From Chloroflexota bacterium (GTDB taxonomy: Bacteria; Chloroflexota; Dehalococcoidia; Bin125): DNA of 64,000 bases. Location of the stretch: positions 18,792-82,791 of the forward strand of contig JAPPFB010000028.1 in assembly GCA_028875225.1 (NCBI GenBank), written 5' to 3'. A program made the position numbers and the translations under genes. The notes below the pieces were generated by a model. It ran no database searches, had not been told where the DNA came from, and saw only the letters and a list, made by a program, of their open reading frames with translations. Below are positions 35,131-43,895 of this stretch, piece after piece. Each line of letters opens with the position of its first letter. The first letter of the stretch is position 1.

Positions 35131-36450
35131 CTACGTCGTTGCCAGTGCCGCAGGTGAAATGCCGACCGGTTCCGAGTCCTCGGGCAGGTCGAAGGGACCG
35201 GGCAGGTCGAGTTCCTGGGCCATCTCCCTAACGGCCGGCAACACTTCTTCGCCCATCAGGCGCAGCGATCGCATGGAGTCTTCGTGAGACATCGATCCGT
35301 CACCGTCCCAGAAGCAGATGCTTCCAGGCCGAATGAACTCCAACACATGACGGATCTTGGGCAGCACCGTCTTGGGCGTACCGGAGATGATGCTGTACGA
35401 CTCCTCCAGACCGCGATAGGTGTCGTCGGTGTCGGCGAAGCCCTCGGCGGCGTCCAGCGTGAGCCGCTTGTAATCGTTCGGATTGACCTCGCTGGCGCCA
35501 CGCGACTGCTCGACATGCCGGACGCCTGCCGTCGGCAATAGCCGCCGACGATCGATCATGCCGGGCAGATTCTGAATGTGACGTCTCACGTCGCCGCGCG
35601 AGCCCTCCAGGAAAATGTTGCCGGGGCCGGTCAGGTACTTGCGTCCGACTTCCTCGGCCAGCTCTTCGGTTTCGTCGACGTGGACTTTCCACAGATAGCC
35701 GCGATGCTGCGGGCCGGCCTCGTAGCCGAACTCGGCCGCGATCTTGTCGTAGTAGGCAAACGAGTCACGGGTTGGCGCCAGCCGGGTCGCGAGCATCACA
35801 TAGGGATAGCGCCGCTCGGCTGCCCAGGCGACCGTTCGCTGTGAGACCGCTCCCGGAATCCAGATCGGCGGGTGCGGCTTCTGCAACGGCTTCGACCAGG
35901 GATTCACGTAGCGATAGTCGTAGTGTTCTCCCTCCCAGCGGAAGGGGCCGGCGTCGGTCCAGGCTTTGACCACGAGGTCGTGCGCTTCCTGGTATCGCTC
36001 CCAGTTGTATGGCGACTGCGAGTTGTGCGCCAGCGATTCGCGGCCTGTGCCTCGGACCCAGCCCGTGATCAGGCGACCGCCCGAGATCATGTCAATCTCG
36101 GCCAGCGTTTCAGCCAACCAGAGCGGATCCTCCCAGATCGGCAGAATGTTCCCGAGCAGGCAGATCTTTGCTCGCTGCGTGATTCGAGCCAGGATTGCCG
36201 CCTCAACGTTGATCACCGACCCCATGCAAAATGGGGTCGAGTGATGCTCGTTGAGCACGATGCCGTCGAACCCCGCCTCCTCGGCGGCGACCGCCTCGTC
36301 GAGGTAGCGGTGATACAGATTGGCGCCCAGCACGGGATCGTATTCGTCATTCGACGAGTCGAGGTCGGTCAACCGCCGTCCGGTCCTTCCCCACCACGAC
36401 GCTTCCGGATCCTGGTACGGCCGCTCTGTGAACCAACCAATAAACATCAT
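35131..36450 (-). CDS. LLM-class flavin-dependent monooxygenase
   Basis: A 439-residue luciferase-like (TIM-barrel) flavin monooxygenase. Family motifs include the N-terminal WFTERPYQD, the FDGIVLNEHH strand-helix with the flavin-binding His, LLGNILPIWEDPLWLAETLAEID and SGGRLITGWVRGTGRE (quoted in part). The enzyme would use FMNH2 and O2 to oxidise an organic substrate, perhaps sulfonate or recalcitrant carbon, as such families are abundant in SAR202-type genomes. A tandem ATGATG with GGGAG upstream marks the start. Confidence 0.85.
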   Translation of the reverse strand: MMFIGWFTERPYQDPEASWWGRTGRRLTDLDSSNDEYDPVLGANLYHRYLDEAVAAEEAGFDGIVLNEHHSTPFCMGSVINVEAAILARITQRAKICLLGNILPIWEDPLWLAETLAEIDMISGGRLITGWVRGTGRESLAHNSQSPYNWERYQEAHDLVVKAWTDAGPFRWEGEHYDYRYVNPWSKPLQKPHPPIWIPGAVSQRTVAWAAERRYPYVMLATRLAPTRDSFAYYDKIAAEFGYEAGPQHRGYLWKVHVDETEELAEEVGRKYLTGPGNIFLEGSRGDVRRHIQNLPGMIDRRRLLPTAGVRHVEQSRGASEVNPNDYKRLTLDAAEGFADTDDTYRGLEESYSIISGTPKTVLPKIRHVLEFIRPGSICFWDGDGSMSHEDSMRSLRLMGEEVLPAVREMAQELDLPGPFDLPEDSEPVGISPAALATT

Positions 36451-36509
36451 CAGCTCCCATCGCCGCTCGGAGTCTCAGGCTGACTGCAAGGTACCGCACG
36501 ACATGGGGA

Positions 36510-36911
36510 TCAGCGGATGAGCTCGATCTTGGCAATTGAGTCCAGCTCAGCTTCGATCCAGGGACGATCCCCAGTGAGCACAAGAGCACTCAGCCGAATC
36601 GCGAGCGCCAAGCAGCAACGGTCACCGAGGGACAGTCGATTGGCCTTCTCTTCGCCGAAGAGGAATCCCGCGGTCGTCGCATCGGCTTCCGGGACAGGCA
36701 CAACTTCATATCCCAGTGCCGCCAGCTTCGGGAGAATCAAGTCGTGAGGCATGCCGTACGCGATCAGCTTGGAGATCACTTCCGCGTGATTCGCCGCGCT
36801 AACGATTGCGCCCTCGCCGAGCGCTCGGCGAACTCGATCGGCGCCTGCTTCCTTCCGGAGCACTGCCAGGATCGCTGACGCATCAAGGACGACATCAGCC
36901 ACCAGGTTCAC
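36510..36911 (-). CDS. VapC-like PIN-domain toxin
   Basis: A 133-residue PIN-domain protein. Acidic active-site residues are visible: Asp10 in VVLDASA, Glu in HAEVISKL, Asp in LGDRCCLALA and Asp in TGDRPW. VapC toxins cut RNA and are held by the co-encoded antitoxin. It starts at GTG 36911 (a second GTG at 36902 is possible) and overlaps the 3' end of the upstream gene by 17 nt. Confidence 0.78.
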   Translation of the reverse strand: MNLVADVVLDASAILAVLRKEAGADRVRRALGEGAIVSAANHAEVISKLIAYGMPHDLILPKLAALGYEVVPVPEADATTAGFLFGEEKANRLSLGDRCCLALAIRLSALVLTGDRPWIEAELDSIAKIELIR

Positions 36912-37221
36912 GTTCCACTTCGGCGCGACGGTCGGCGATCAACTCATCGACCAGCGATACCCCGCGAGGCACGTGCAAGTCGACAAGCGATTGGATATCG
37001 CGGATGGCAGTGTCTAGCTCCACGGGCGACGGCCTCGGACGCGGGCCGAAGAAGGATTCGTGTGATTGAGAGAGAGCCTTGATGCGTTGAAGTCGCTGCA
37101 AGCGTGCTGCTTCGAGATCTGTAGCGGCACTCGATTCGTCCTCGGCCGAAGTTATCCGCGCTTCGTACGCGGTGCCTGGCTGCTCTGCGAGTTGTTGTAG
37201 GCAGCGATCAGAGTGAGCCAT
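36895..37221 (-). CDS. Putative VapB-like antitoxin
   Basis: A 108-residue charged protein directly upstream of and overlapping the VapC gene. It is rich in Arg, Glu and Gln, with a C-terminal segment VSLVDELIADRRAEVERE that would suit binding the toxin. No clear ribbon-helix-helix or AbrB motif is visible near the N-terminus, so the antitoxin call comes from gene order and overlap. Start ATG 37221; a longer frame upstream lacks support. Confidence 0.55.
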   Translation of the reverse strand: MAHSDRCLQQLAEQPGTAYEARITSAEDESSAATDLEAARLQRLQRIKALSQSHESFFGPRPRPSPVELDTAIRDIQSLVDLHVPRGVSLVDELIADRRAEVEREPGG

Positions 37222-37316
37222 CTCAAACCTCGCATGTCGTTGTTGGGAGTGTGCCAACCCAATCATCCCGATTGTGCGCGCTCGCCCCCGCTCTCCGCCA
37301 TTAGGCTGAATGCTAG

Positions 37317-37392
37317 TGGCACGCCCGGAGGGAATCGAACCCCCGACCCCCAGGTCCGAAGCCTGGTGCTCTATCCGCTGAGCTACGGGCGC
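37317..37392 (-). tRNA. tRNA-Arg (anticodon UCG)
   Basis: The reverse complement folds as a 76-nt tRNA: acceptor GCGCCCG with CGGGCGT, D-stem GCTC, anticodon stem CCAGG/CCTGG with loop CTTCGGA (anticodon TCG, reading CGA), T-arm GGGGG-TTCGATT-CCCTC, discriminator G and an encoded CCA. The 3' acceptor strand leaves a G-U at the first pair. Confidence 0.93.
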
Positions 37393-37447
37393 ACGGTGTC
37401 AGCTTACTCCGCAGGGTCCGCCCTGCCCGCACGTTGCCGATTTGACG

Positions 37448-38845
37448 ATGGTTCAACGCACACCCAGCCAACACGCTCGATCGACCCGCGGCGGCAACCT
37501 GGGAACGGAACCGTCGTCGGCCGTCTGGGATGTGGTCGCCCGAGTCGACGCCGGCGAACTGGCGACCGCCGCCGCGTTGCTGCACAACCTGCACCCTGCC
37601 GACCAGGCGGACGCGCTGGCGGCGCTCGACGGCAAGGAGCGGCGCCGTCTGCTTGACCGGATCGACTCTCACACGCTGGCCGAACTGCTTCCCTTCCTGA
37701 CGCCCGAAGAACTGGAACACGTCGCACCGGACGTTGCGCTGCCGCAACTGACCGCAGCGCTCGGCGAGACCCCGGCTCAACTGGGCGCCGATGTGCTCCA
37801 CGCCCTGCCGCAGACCGACGCCGAGCTGGTGCTCGACCGCCTGCCCAAGGCTGGCCTGGTTGAGCCGCTGCTCCAGCACGAGGACGACTCGGCCGGCGGC
37901 ATCATGGCCCCGGAGCTGATGGTGCTCGGACCTCACCTCGCCGCCGAGCAGGCGCTCACCGTATTGCGAGCGGCGTCGCCGGCTCCAACCGTCCGCGACA
38001 CGGTCTACATCGTCGACACCGAAGGCGTGCTGCTCGGCTCGGTCGGCCTACACTCCCTCGTCTTCGCGCCGCCAATGACGGCGATGCGCGACTTGATGGA
38101 ACCGATCGGTCCAACCGTCACGACTGACATGGACCAGGAGGACGCGCTCAAGATCTTGCAGCGGTTCGGCCTGCACGCGCTGCCCGTTCTCGACAGCGAA
38201 GGACGTCTGGTCGGCGTGGCCACGTCAGACGATCTCCTCGACATCGCCCAGCAGGAGGCGACCGAGGACATGTACCGGCTCGTCGGTCTCGTCGATGACG
38301 AAGCGTTGACGGCGCCGGTCGCGACCGCGCTCAGGCGCCGTCTGCCCTGGCTCCTGCTCAACCTCGCCACTGCCTTCGCCGCCGCGGCAGTGGTGGCGGC
38401 CTTCGAGGACACACTCGCGCGGGTCGCAGCGCTCGCGATCTTCTTGCCGATCATCGCCGGTCAGGGCGGCAATGCCGGCATGCAGGTCACGACGCTCGCC
38501 GTCCGTGCGATGGCGCTGGGCGAATTCGATCGTCACTTCACGCGTCTGGTCCTGCCGCGCGAAACGATCATCGGCATCGTCTCGGGCATCGCATTTGGAC
38601 TGCTCGTCGGAGTCGTCGGATGGGTCTGGCAGGACAACCCCTGGCTCGGCGTCGCGGTTGGCGCGGCGATGTTGGGCACGATGATTGTGGCCGGCCTGTT
38701 TGGACTGTTGATCCCAATCATCCTGCGCGGACTCGGCGCGGATCCGGCTCTCGCAGCCAGCATTTTCGTGACAACAGCGACCGACATGCTCGGATTCCTC
38801 TTCTTTCTCGGTCTCGCCGCGCTCCTCATTCAACGCATCGCTTGA
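37448..38845 (+). CDS. mgtE: Magnesium transporter MgtE
   Basis: A 465-residue homodimeric Mg2+ channel/transporter. The N-terminal MgtE_N domain (about residues 25-130) has superhelical HEAT-like repeats and HNLHPADQADALAAL; two CBS domains follow (about 140-260); five membrane helices fill ~285-465 and include the conserved PIIAGQGGNAGMQ motif in the pore region. ATG 37448 is used (a TTG two codons earlier is possible). No Mg2+-riboswitch-like structure is evident in the short upstream spacer. Confidence 0.93.
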   Translation: MVQRTPSQHARSTRGGNLGTEPSSAVWDVVARVDAGELATAAALLHNLHPADQADALAALDGKERRRLLDRIDSHTLAELLPFLTPEELEHVAPDVALPQLTAALGETPAQLGADVLHALPQTDAELVLDRLPKAGLVEPLLQHEDDSAGGIMAPELMVLGPHLAAEQALTVLRAASPAPTVRDTVYIVDTEGVLLGSVGLHSLVFAPPMTAMRDLMEPIGPTVTTDMDQEDALKILQRFGLHALPVLDSEGRLVGVATSDDLLDIAQQEATEDMYRLVGLVDDEALTAPVATALRRRLPWLLLNLATAFAAAAVVAAFEDTLARVAALAIFLPIIAGQGGNAGMQVTTLAVRAMALGEFDRHFTRLVLPRETIIGIVSGIAFGLLVGVVGWVWQDNPWLGVAVGAAMLGTMIVAGLFGLLIPIILRGLGADPALAASIFVTTATDMLGFLFFLGLAALLIQRIA

Positions 38846-38850
38846 CGCGA

Positions 38851-38880
38851 TTGACATTGGCGCCAGCCGGTCGGTGATAC
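38851..38880 (+). promoter_or_regulatory. Sigma-70-like promoter of tRNA-His
   Basis: TTGACA at 38851-38856 and TGATAC at 38875-38880, spaced 18 nt, precede the tRNA by about 60 nt. Transcription would begin near 38887. Confidence 0.5.
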
Positions 38881-38939
38881 TCTGACTTGACGCGGCAGTT
38901 GTCGACCTCAGTGTCCTGCTGGCGCGATCTTCGCGCGTG

Positions 38940-39016
38940 GTGGGCGTCGCCTAGAGGCCTAAGGCGCCAGGTTGTGGCCCTGGTATTCGTGGGTTCGAAT
39001 CCCACCGTCCACCCCA
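38940..39016 (+). tRNA. tRNA-His (anticodon GUG)
   Basis: Acceptor GTGGGCG pairs with CGTCCAC; the anticodon stem CCAGG/CCTGG encloses TTGTGGC with anticodon GTG; the T-arm has GTGGG-TTCGAAT-CCCAC. A G at 38939 can serve as the histidine-specific G-1 opposite discriminator C73, and CCA is encoded (39014-39016). Confidence 0.95.
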
Positions 39017-39039
39017 CACGCCACAGAGTCTGACCATCA

Positions 39040-39564
39040 ATGTACTCTCGCTGTCCAACCCGACCACTGCTGGCCCTCCTCATCTTGCTCTCGACGCTAG
39101 GCCTCATGCTGACCACCGTGGCTTGCGACAACAGCGACGACGAGGAGCGCCTGGCCGCCCAACGCCTGTTTCGCACCTATCTGCTGATCTCGGACCGCAC
39201 GGCGATCGCCGACGTCCGCGTGCAGGGCCTGGTCGACGAGCTTCCGCCGAGTTTCCCAGAGCACGAAGAACTCGACCTGCTGGGCTCGGCCTTCACCGAC
39301 ACCCAGACTCGACGTGAGCTGATCGTTGGCTGGCAGTCCAACGATGAGGAAGCTGACGATCTGTTCAACTGGTACCGCTCCAGGCTCGATACCGATCCCT
39401 GGCGCGTGACGGCCGATCCTCAGCGAGCCGGCGTCGATTTCATCACCTTCCGCGACGCCGACAATCCGGCCTTCCGAGGCGAACTGAGAATCGCCCAGGA
39501 GGGCGAACGAGCGATCGTAGTCCTGATCGCCGTTGAGACCCTGACATCGGATGACGGCGCGTAG
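39040..39564 (+). CDS. Lipoprotein of unknown function
   Basis: A 174-residue protein with a lipoprotein signal (lipobox TVAC, Cys29). The mature part has an acidic start (DNSDDEERL), a strand-loop-helix pattern with Trp residues (GWQSNDEEADDLFNWYRSRL quoted in part), and no further Cys. I do not recognise the family. It begins 23 nt after tRNA-His and may be read from the same promoter. Confidence 0.65.
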   Translation: MYSRCPTRPLLALLILLSTLGLMLTTVACDNSDDEERLAAQRLFRTYLLISDRTAIADVRVQGLVDELPPSFPEHEELDLLGSAFTDTQTRRELIVGWQSNDEEADDLFNWYRSRLDTDPWRVTADPQRAGVDFITFRDADNPAFRGELRIAQEGERAIVVLIAVETLTSDDGA

Positions 39565-39594
39565 AGAAGCGCGGCGTCCATCTCGGATGGACCC

Positions 39595-42045
39595 CTAGGG
39601 AAGCGATAGCTCTCCGTCCCGTATTGCTCTAATCCAGAGGGCTGGGAACACCCACAGACCGGGGTCCAAGGCAGTGGCCACTCGCGGCCAGATCAACTCC
39701 CACCGGTCGCTATTCCATTGCCAGACGTTGCCGATTAGTCCAGATCGCTCATCGTCGAACTCCGCGAGCGCTTCAAGCGAGTTGTGCCCTCGGCCTAACC
39801 AGGTCACGCTGTTGAACCCCTGGTTCAGCACGACGGTGACGGGTTGTTCAAGCACGCCCCCGAACGGCACGAAGAAGTCGCCCGACGCCCGAGCCGCTAG
39901 CTGCAACCTGACGACGTCGCCGGTCTCCAGCCGTTGCAGAGTGTCATGACCGCCGCCTGCAATGGGCGGCGCCAGGGGGGACCATCCTCGCCATTGACCA
40001 TCGCTTGCATTCCAGACCCAGACCGTTTCCATCCTGCGCAACACCTGCGACATCGCCTCTTCGATGATCATCGACGGACCCGTCCAGGCAAACCAGTTCA
40101 CGCCACCCTTGAGTTTCACCCGTTGTGCGGGCAGGAACACCGGCGAGAACTCAGACGTGGCGCCGCCCACCGTTGCCGCGAGGGCCCTGACCGTACTGGT
40201 CGGAATCACCGCCGTGCTGACTTCCCACGTGCCGTTGCTCCTGGTCGGCTGGCTCGTCGTCAAGCGACGCTCTCCTGACGCGTCGTGCACAAAGATGTGC
40301 ACTCGGCTGCCGGGAGTGGCCGTTCCGCTGAACGTCGAGCGATAGTTGCTGCCGGAAATCCGTCTGAGCGTATGACTGACCACGACAGGATGGTTGAGCA
40401 AACCGTTCGGTCCACGATCACGATCGCGCGGATCGTTCGCCGTCGGGCCGTCGCCGCCCAGATCAATGTCCAGCACGTTGTTGGAGAACTGGTTCTGCCC
40501 CAGGGACGTCTGGGATGACACCCCGCCAATCATCGAGTTGTCCTGCGATGAGGATCCCACCACGGAGATCCCGGCTCGCGCCGCGTCGCTGATCAGATTG
40601 CCGCGCACGAGCGCTCGCACGACGCCGTCGTCGAGCCGGATCGCCCAGGTCAATCGATCTTCGCTGTCGAACGTCACCCTGGTTGCGACGCTGGGACCGA
40701 CCGCGTTCGAGTCAATCCTGGGCTCCTCGGTGTTCGCCAGACGAATGCCATACTCCGCGCCGCAGACGTGGTTGCCGAATCCGAAATCGCCGCCAATCGT
40801 GATTTCGGTTCCTGCGCGAACATCGATCGCTGCCTCCGTCGGTCCCTGGCGAGACCCGGCAACAACATTGCGAGTCAGGCTGACACGTGTGGTATTCACG
40901 TCGTCAACAACGACGCCATAATCGCCTGCCGCCACAACGTTGTTTCGCAGCACAATCTCGGCCGCTCCGGCAATGACTGAAATGCCCCGCTCGCGATTCG
41001 GCCTGATCACTGCGTGGGGCAAAGCCAACGGAGTGACCGGTTCCAGTGGATTGCGCGGATACAGGCCGACCCAGTTGTCCTCGATCAGCGCCTCGCGAGC
41101 GCCCTGTTCGACAGCGATTCCCACTCGATTGCCGGCCACAAGATTGGCCTCGCGAGCGCCGACACGCGCCAGGGCCGAGCCCGGGCCCAGGAACAGTCCC
41201 ACATCGTTGGCGGCCACCGCCCCGTCGCGTCTGATTCCGATCAGGTTCCCGTCGACTTCGATCACCTCGCGCGTGTCGCGCAACTCGATCCCCGCCACCC
41301 TGCTGTTGCCAATCGTGTTGTCACGGATCGTCGCCTGGGCGGAATCGACGACCAAGATTCCATCATCGTTGGGCAGCGCCGATCCGTCAGCGCCGATCCC
41401 GATCACATTGCCGGACAGGACCGCGTCCACGCTGCCGCCGCCGCCGATCACGATGCCGTGACCGGTCCGCCTGGGCACGCTGTTGCCGACGATCCGATTG
41501 TTCGACACCCGCGCGCCGCTGGCGCCGCCAATCACGGCGACACCACTCAGACGATTGGCCGACGCCGTTCCGTTCGGCCGCATCCCGATCCAGTTGCCCT
41601 CGATCCTGGCAAGGCTGGCGTCGGCGCCGATCACCCCAATCCCGTAGCGCTCGAACCCGAAGATGCCGATGCCCTGCACGCTGCCGCCGGCCGCCGCCAA
41701 CTCCAGGCCGGCGGCGTCACCGGCGCGAGCGCCGTCAATCCAGACTCGCGGCATAGCATCCGCGGAGGCTTCTGCGCCCAACCCGATGATCGCGATGTTA
41801 TCGCCTGTGAGGGTCGGCAGCGCAGAGCGCGGCTGGATCGTCATCGCATGAGCGAACTGAATCTCGTCGCCACCGGGCGAATCGTTGGCGCCCTCGATCG
41901 CCCAGCGGAGCGTTCCCGGTCCGACGTCGGCGTCCGACGTCACAACCCAGTCCATCGTCGTTTCGGCGGAGACCGACAATGTGAATGGAATCAGCCCAGC
42001 GACGAGCAGCCCGAGCGCGGCAATCGAAACGCGACGAAGCATCAC
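39595..42045 (-). CDS. Secreted right-handed beta-helix protein with tandem Trp-rich C-terminal domains
   Basis: An 816-residue secreted protein. A signal peptide (to about residue 27, SVSAE) is followed by the DWVVTSDADVGPGTLRWAI segment that opens many beta-helix (NosD/pectate-lyase-like) surface proteins, then 15-20 short repeats of the type N-x-I-G-x-x-x-x-G. From ~640 on are a fibronectin-like segment and, at the C-terminus, two copies of the 'GxNxxxWxG...W' domain: GGVNWFAWTGPS and GFNSVTWLGRGH. The GTG start at 42045 lies 6 nt after a TAGAGT box. Confidence 0.75.
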   Translation of the reverse strand: MMLRRVSIAALGLLVAGLIPFTLSVSAETTMDWVVTSDADVGPGTLRWAIEGANDSPGGDEIQFAHAMTIQPRSALPTLTGDNIAIIGLGAEASADAMPRVWIDGARAGDAAGLELAAAGGSVQGIGIFGFERYGIGVIGADASLARIEGNWIGMRPNGTASANRLSGVAVIGGASGARVSNNRIVGNSVPRRTGHGIVIGGGGSVDAVLSGNVIGIGADGSALPNDDGILVVDSAQATIRDNTIGNSRVAGIELRDTREVIEVDGNLIGIRRDGAVAANDVGLFLGPGSALARVGAREANLVAGNRVGIAVEQGAREALIEDNWVGLYPRNPLEPVTPLALPHAVIRPNRERGISVIAGAAEIVLRNNVVAAGDYGVVVDDVNTTRVSLTRNVVAGSRQGPTEAAIDVRAGTEITIGGDFGFGNHVCGAEYGIRLANTEEPRIDSNAVGPSVATRVTFDSEDRLTWAIRLDDGVVRALVRGNLISDAARAGISVVGSSSQDNSMIGGVSSQTSLGQNQFSNNVLDIDLGGDGPTANDPRDRDRGPNGLLNHPVVVSHTLRRISGSNYRSTFSGTATPGSRVHIFVHDASGERRLTTSQPTRSNGTWEVSTAVIPTSTVRALAATVGGATSEFSPVFLPAQRVKLKGGVNWFAWTGPSMIIEEAMSQVLRRMETVWVWNASDGQWRGWSPLAPPIAGGGHDTLQRLETGDVVRLQLAARASGDFFVPFGGVLEQPVTVVLNQGFNSVTWLGRGHNSLEALAEFDDERSGLIGNVWQWNSDRWELIWPRVATALDPGLWVFPALWIRAIRDGELSLP

Positions 42046-42051
42046 AGACTC

Positions 42052-42057
42052 ACTCTA
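42052..42057 (-). promoter_or_regulatory. Leaderless -10 box of the beta-helix gene
   Basis: TAGAGT on the minus strand ends 6 nt before GTG 42045; there is no ribosome binding site. Confidence 0.45.
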
Positions 42058-42089
42058 TGGCGAGCTGGCATTCCAACCACCTGCGGCGC

Positions 42090-43739
42090 TCAGTTCCGCC
42101 GCACGTTCTCCAGCAATGCCGCCGAGCGAAGCACCAGATAAAACTGGTCGCCCGGCTTCAGGGTGAAGTCGACGGCTCCGGGAACCTCGGCCGTAAACCA
42201 GGCCTGCCATCCCCCCGCTTCGGTTCGCAACCAGGCTGCCGAGACCACGTTTGCAATGCTGGCGACTGCTTCACTCACCGGAATCTCCGGTCCGAGCCAG
42301 GTCAACTCGTTCCAGCGCGCGCGCAGCGGCTCGCCCGGACCGAGCAGATTACCGATCAGCCCGTTGTTGTTGACCTGCGCCTTGGCGATCAGCCAGGCCT
42401 GCACCGAAGTCGATTCCGGGTGCGGCCTGCCGTCAATGTGCTGCAGATCAAAGATCGCTGTCGCCACGCCGTCAACAGTCTTGCTCACCTGCGGATAGAC
42501 CTGGGCACCGGCCCGCGAGACGACCGGCCACCATCGAACCTGGTAGGAGCCGGCGACGCGCTGACCGAGCCGATCGACCACCTCGGCGTACAGGCGATAT
42601 CGAGTCGAAGTCGCAAATTCCTCGATCAACACTTCGGCCACTTCGGCTCGCGTCACCTCTGCCCAGAGATAGAGCGTGGTCGGCGAACCGGTCACTCGCA
42701 CCGACAGCGTGTCGCTGAGCACAGCCCCACCGCCGAACCAGGTCGCCGTCACCATCGACGGACCCAATCGCGCGCTGCGACTATCCAGGTGCACACGAGC
42801 GGTCCCGGAATCATCGGTCACCTGCGATTCGCCGTCGCCGTCCCAGCGCACGACCAGACCGCTCTCGGCGCTGAACACAATCCGTTTGTTTGGGACGCCC
42901 TGTCCCCGTTCGTCCTGCAACAGGACCTGGATTGAACCCGGATCCCCGATGCTGCCAAACTCCATCGCCGGCTCGGAGATTGGTACCAATCGCAGTCGAT
43001 CCGGCTCGCCGTAGAGCTGGAACTGCATCGTCAGCGACGCCTCACCGCTTGTCGCCCTGATCGTGACGTCGCCCGGGTCGGACGACAGGAACGCGGTCGC
43101 TCGGCCGCTGGCATTCGTCATGATCGGCAGCGTTGTCGTCGACGATGTCGCGACGCTGCGCAACGTCGCTCCCATCGGCGCTTCCACAATCTCCAAAGAA
43201 ATCTGCGCCGACGGCGCGCCCAGCCCGGTGCTGTCCGTGGCGGCCAATCGAATCAAGTGCTGCTCAGTCGCGTCCAGTCGCGCCCGGTTGTCAGGCTCGT
43301 CGAGACGAATCGTTGTGATCGCGCCGACGAATCGAACGGTCACGGTCCCGACGAGCGAGCCGACCTGGGCTCGCACGACGGTTGTGCCCGCCCGTCCGTC
43401 TCCTACGAGAATCACTGATGCCCCAAGCAAGTCGTTGCCGACGTCATCCAGCCGATCATCGATCGCCGGAGGCCCACTGGCAGATCCGAAGGCGCCGAGT
43501 TCGGTCGAGAGTGAAACTCTCGTCTGATCCCCGGCCGCGTCGACAGGGATGCGGACTGTGATGCGAGATTCGCCTCCACGCGCCTCTACGGTTCTCGGCG
43601 ATGCTGTCACAGACAGCACTCGCTGTAAGTTCGCCTCTGCGGCCTCGGGCCAGACTGACGACGCCCAGGCCGTCAATACGACCACGGCGAACAGGGCGAC
43701 GAACCGCACATGCAAGCGGCTTCGGGGGCCGATCATCAC
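42090..43739 (-). CDS. Secreted Ig-like multidomain protein with Trp-rich C-terminus
   Basis: A 549-residue secreted protein. The signal peptide covers residues ~1-34. About four Ig-like (Big_1/Invasin-like) repeats follow, marked by GDPGSIQVLLQDERGQGVPNKR and TDDSGTARVHLDS, each near 90-100 residues. The C-terminal ~80 residues carry ARWNELTWLGPEIPV, AAWLRTEAGGWQAWF and a KPGDQFYLVL end, matching the Trp-rich domain shared by other proteins here. GTG 43739 lies 6 nt after a TACACT box; ATG one codon later is an alternative. It lies 44 nt upstream of the beta-helix gene. Confidence 0.75.
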   Translation of the reverse strand: MMIGPRSRLHVRFVALFAVVVLTAWASSVWPEAAEANLQRVLSVTASPRTVEARGGESRITVRIPVDAAGDQTRVSLSTELGAFGSASGPPAIDDRLDDVGNDLLGASVILVGDGRAGTTVVRAQVGSLVGTVTVRFVGAITTIRLDEPDNRARLDATEQHLIRLAATDSTGLGAPSAQISLEIVEAPMGATLRSVATSSTTTLPIMTNASGRATAFLSSDPGDVTIRATSGEASLTMQFQLYGEPDRLRLVPISEPAMEFGSIGDPGSIQVLLQDERGQGVPNKRIVFSAESGLVVRWDGDGESQVTDDSGTARVHLDSRSARLGPSMVTATWFGGGAVLSDTLSVRVTGSPTTLYLWAEVTRAEVAEVLIEEFATSTRYRLYAEVVDRLGQRVAGSYQVRWWPVVSRAGAQVYPQVSKTVDGVATAIFDLQHIDGRPHPESTSVQAWLIAKAQVNNNGLIGNLLGPGEPLRARWNELTWLGPEIPVSEAVASIANVVSAAWLRTEAGGWQAWFTAEVPGAVDFTLKPGDQFYLVLRSAALLENVRRN

Positions 43740-43745
43740 AATTTC

Positions 43746-43751
43746 AGTGTA
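43746..43751 (-). promoter_or_regulatory. Leaderless -10 box of the Ig-like protein gene
   Basis: TACACT on the minus strand ends exactly 6 nt before GTG 43739. Confidence 0.45.
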
Positions 43752-43895
43752 CGCACCGCTCTTCACAGCACCGTCGGCCGATGATCCCGAGACGTGCAAA
43801 TCCGGGCGGTTTTACGGTCCATTCACGCGCCGCTCTAGACTTGCCTTCGACCGTCATCACCGGGAAGATCGCGACGCAAGCTGAGAGGCCGACCC

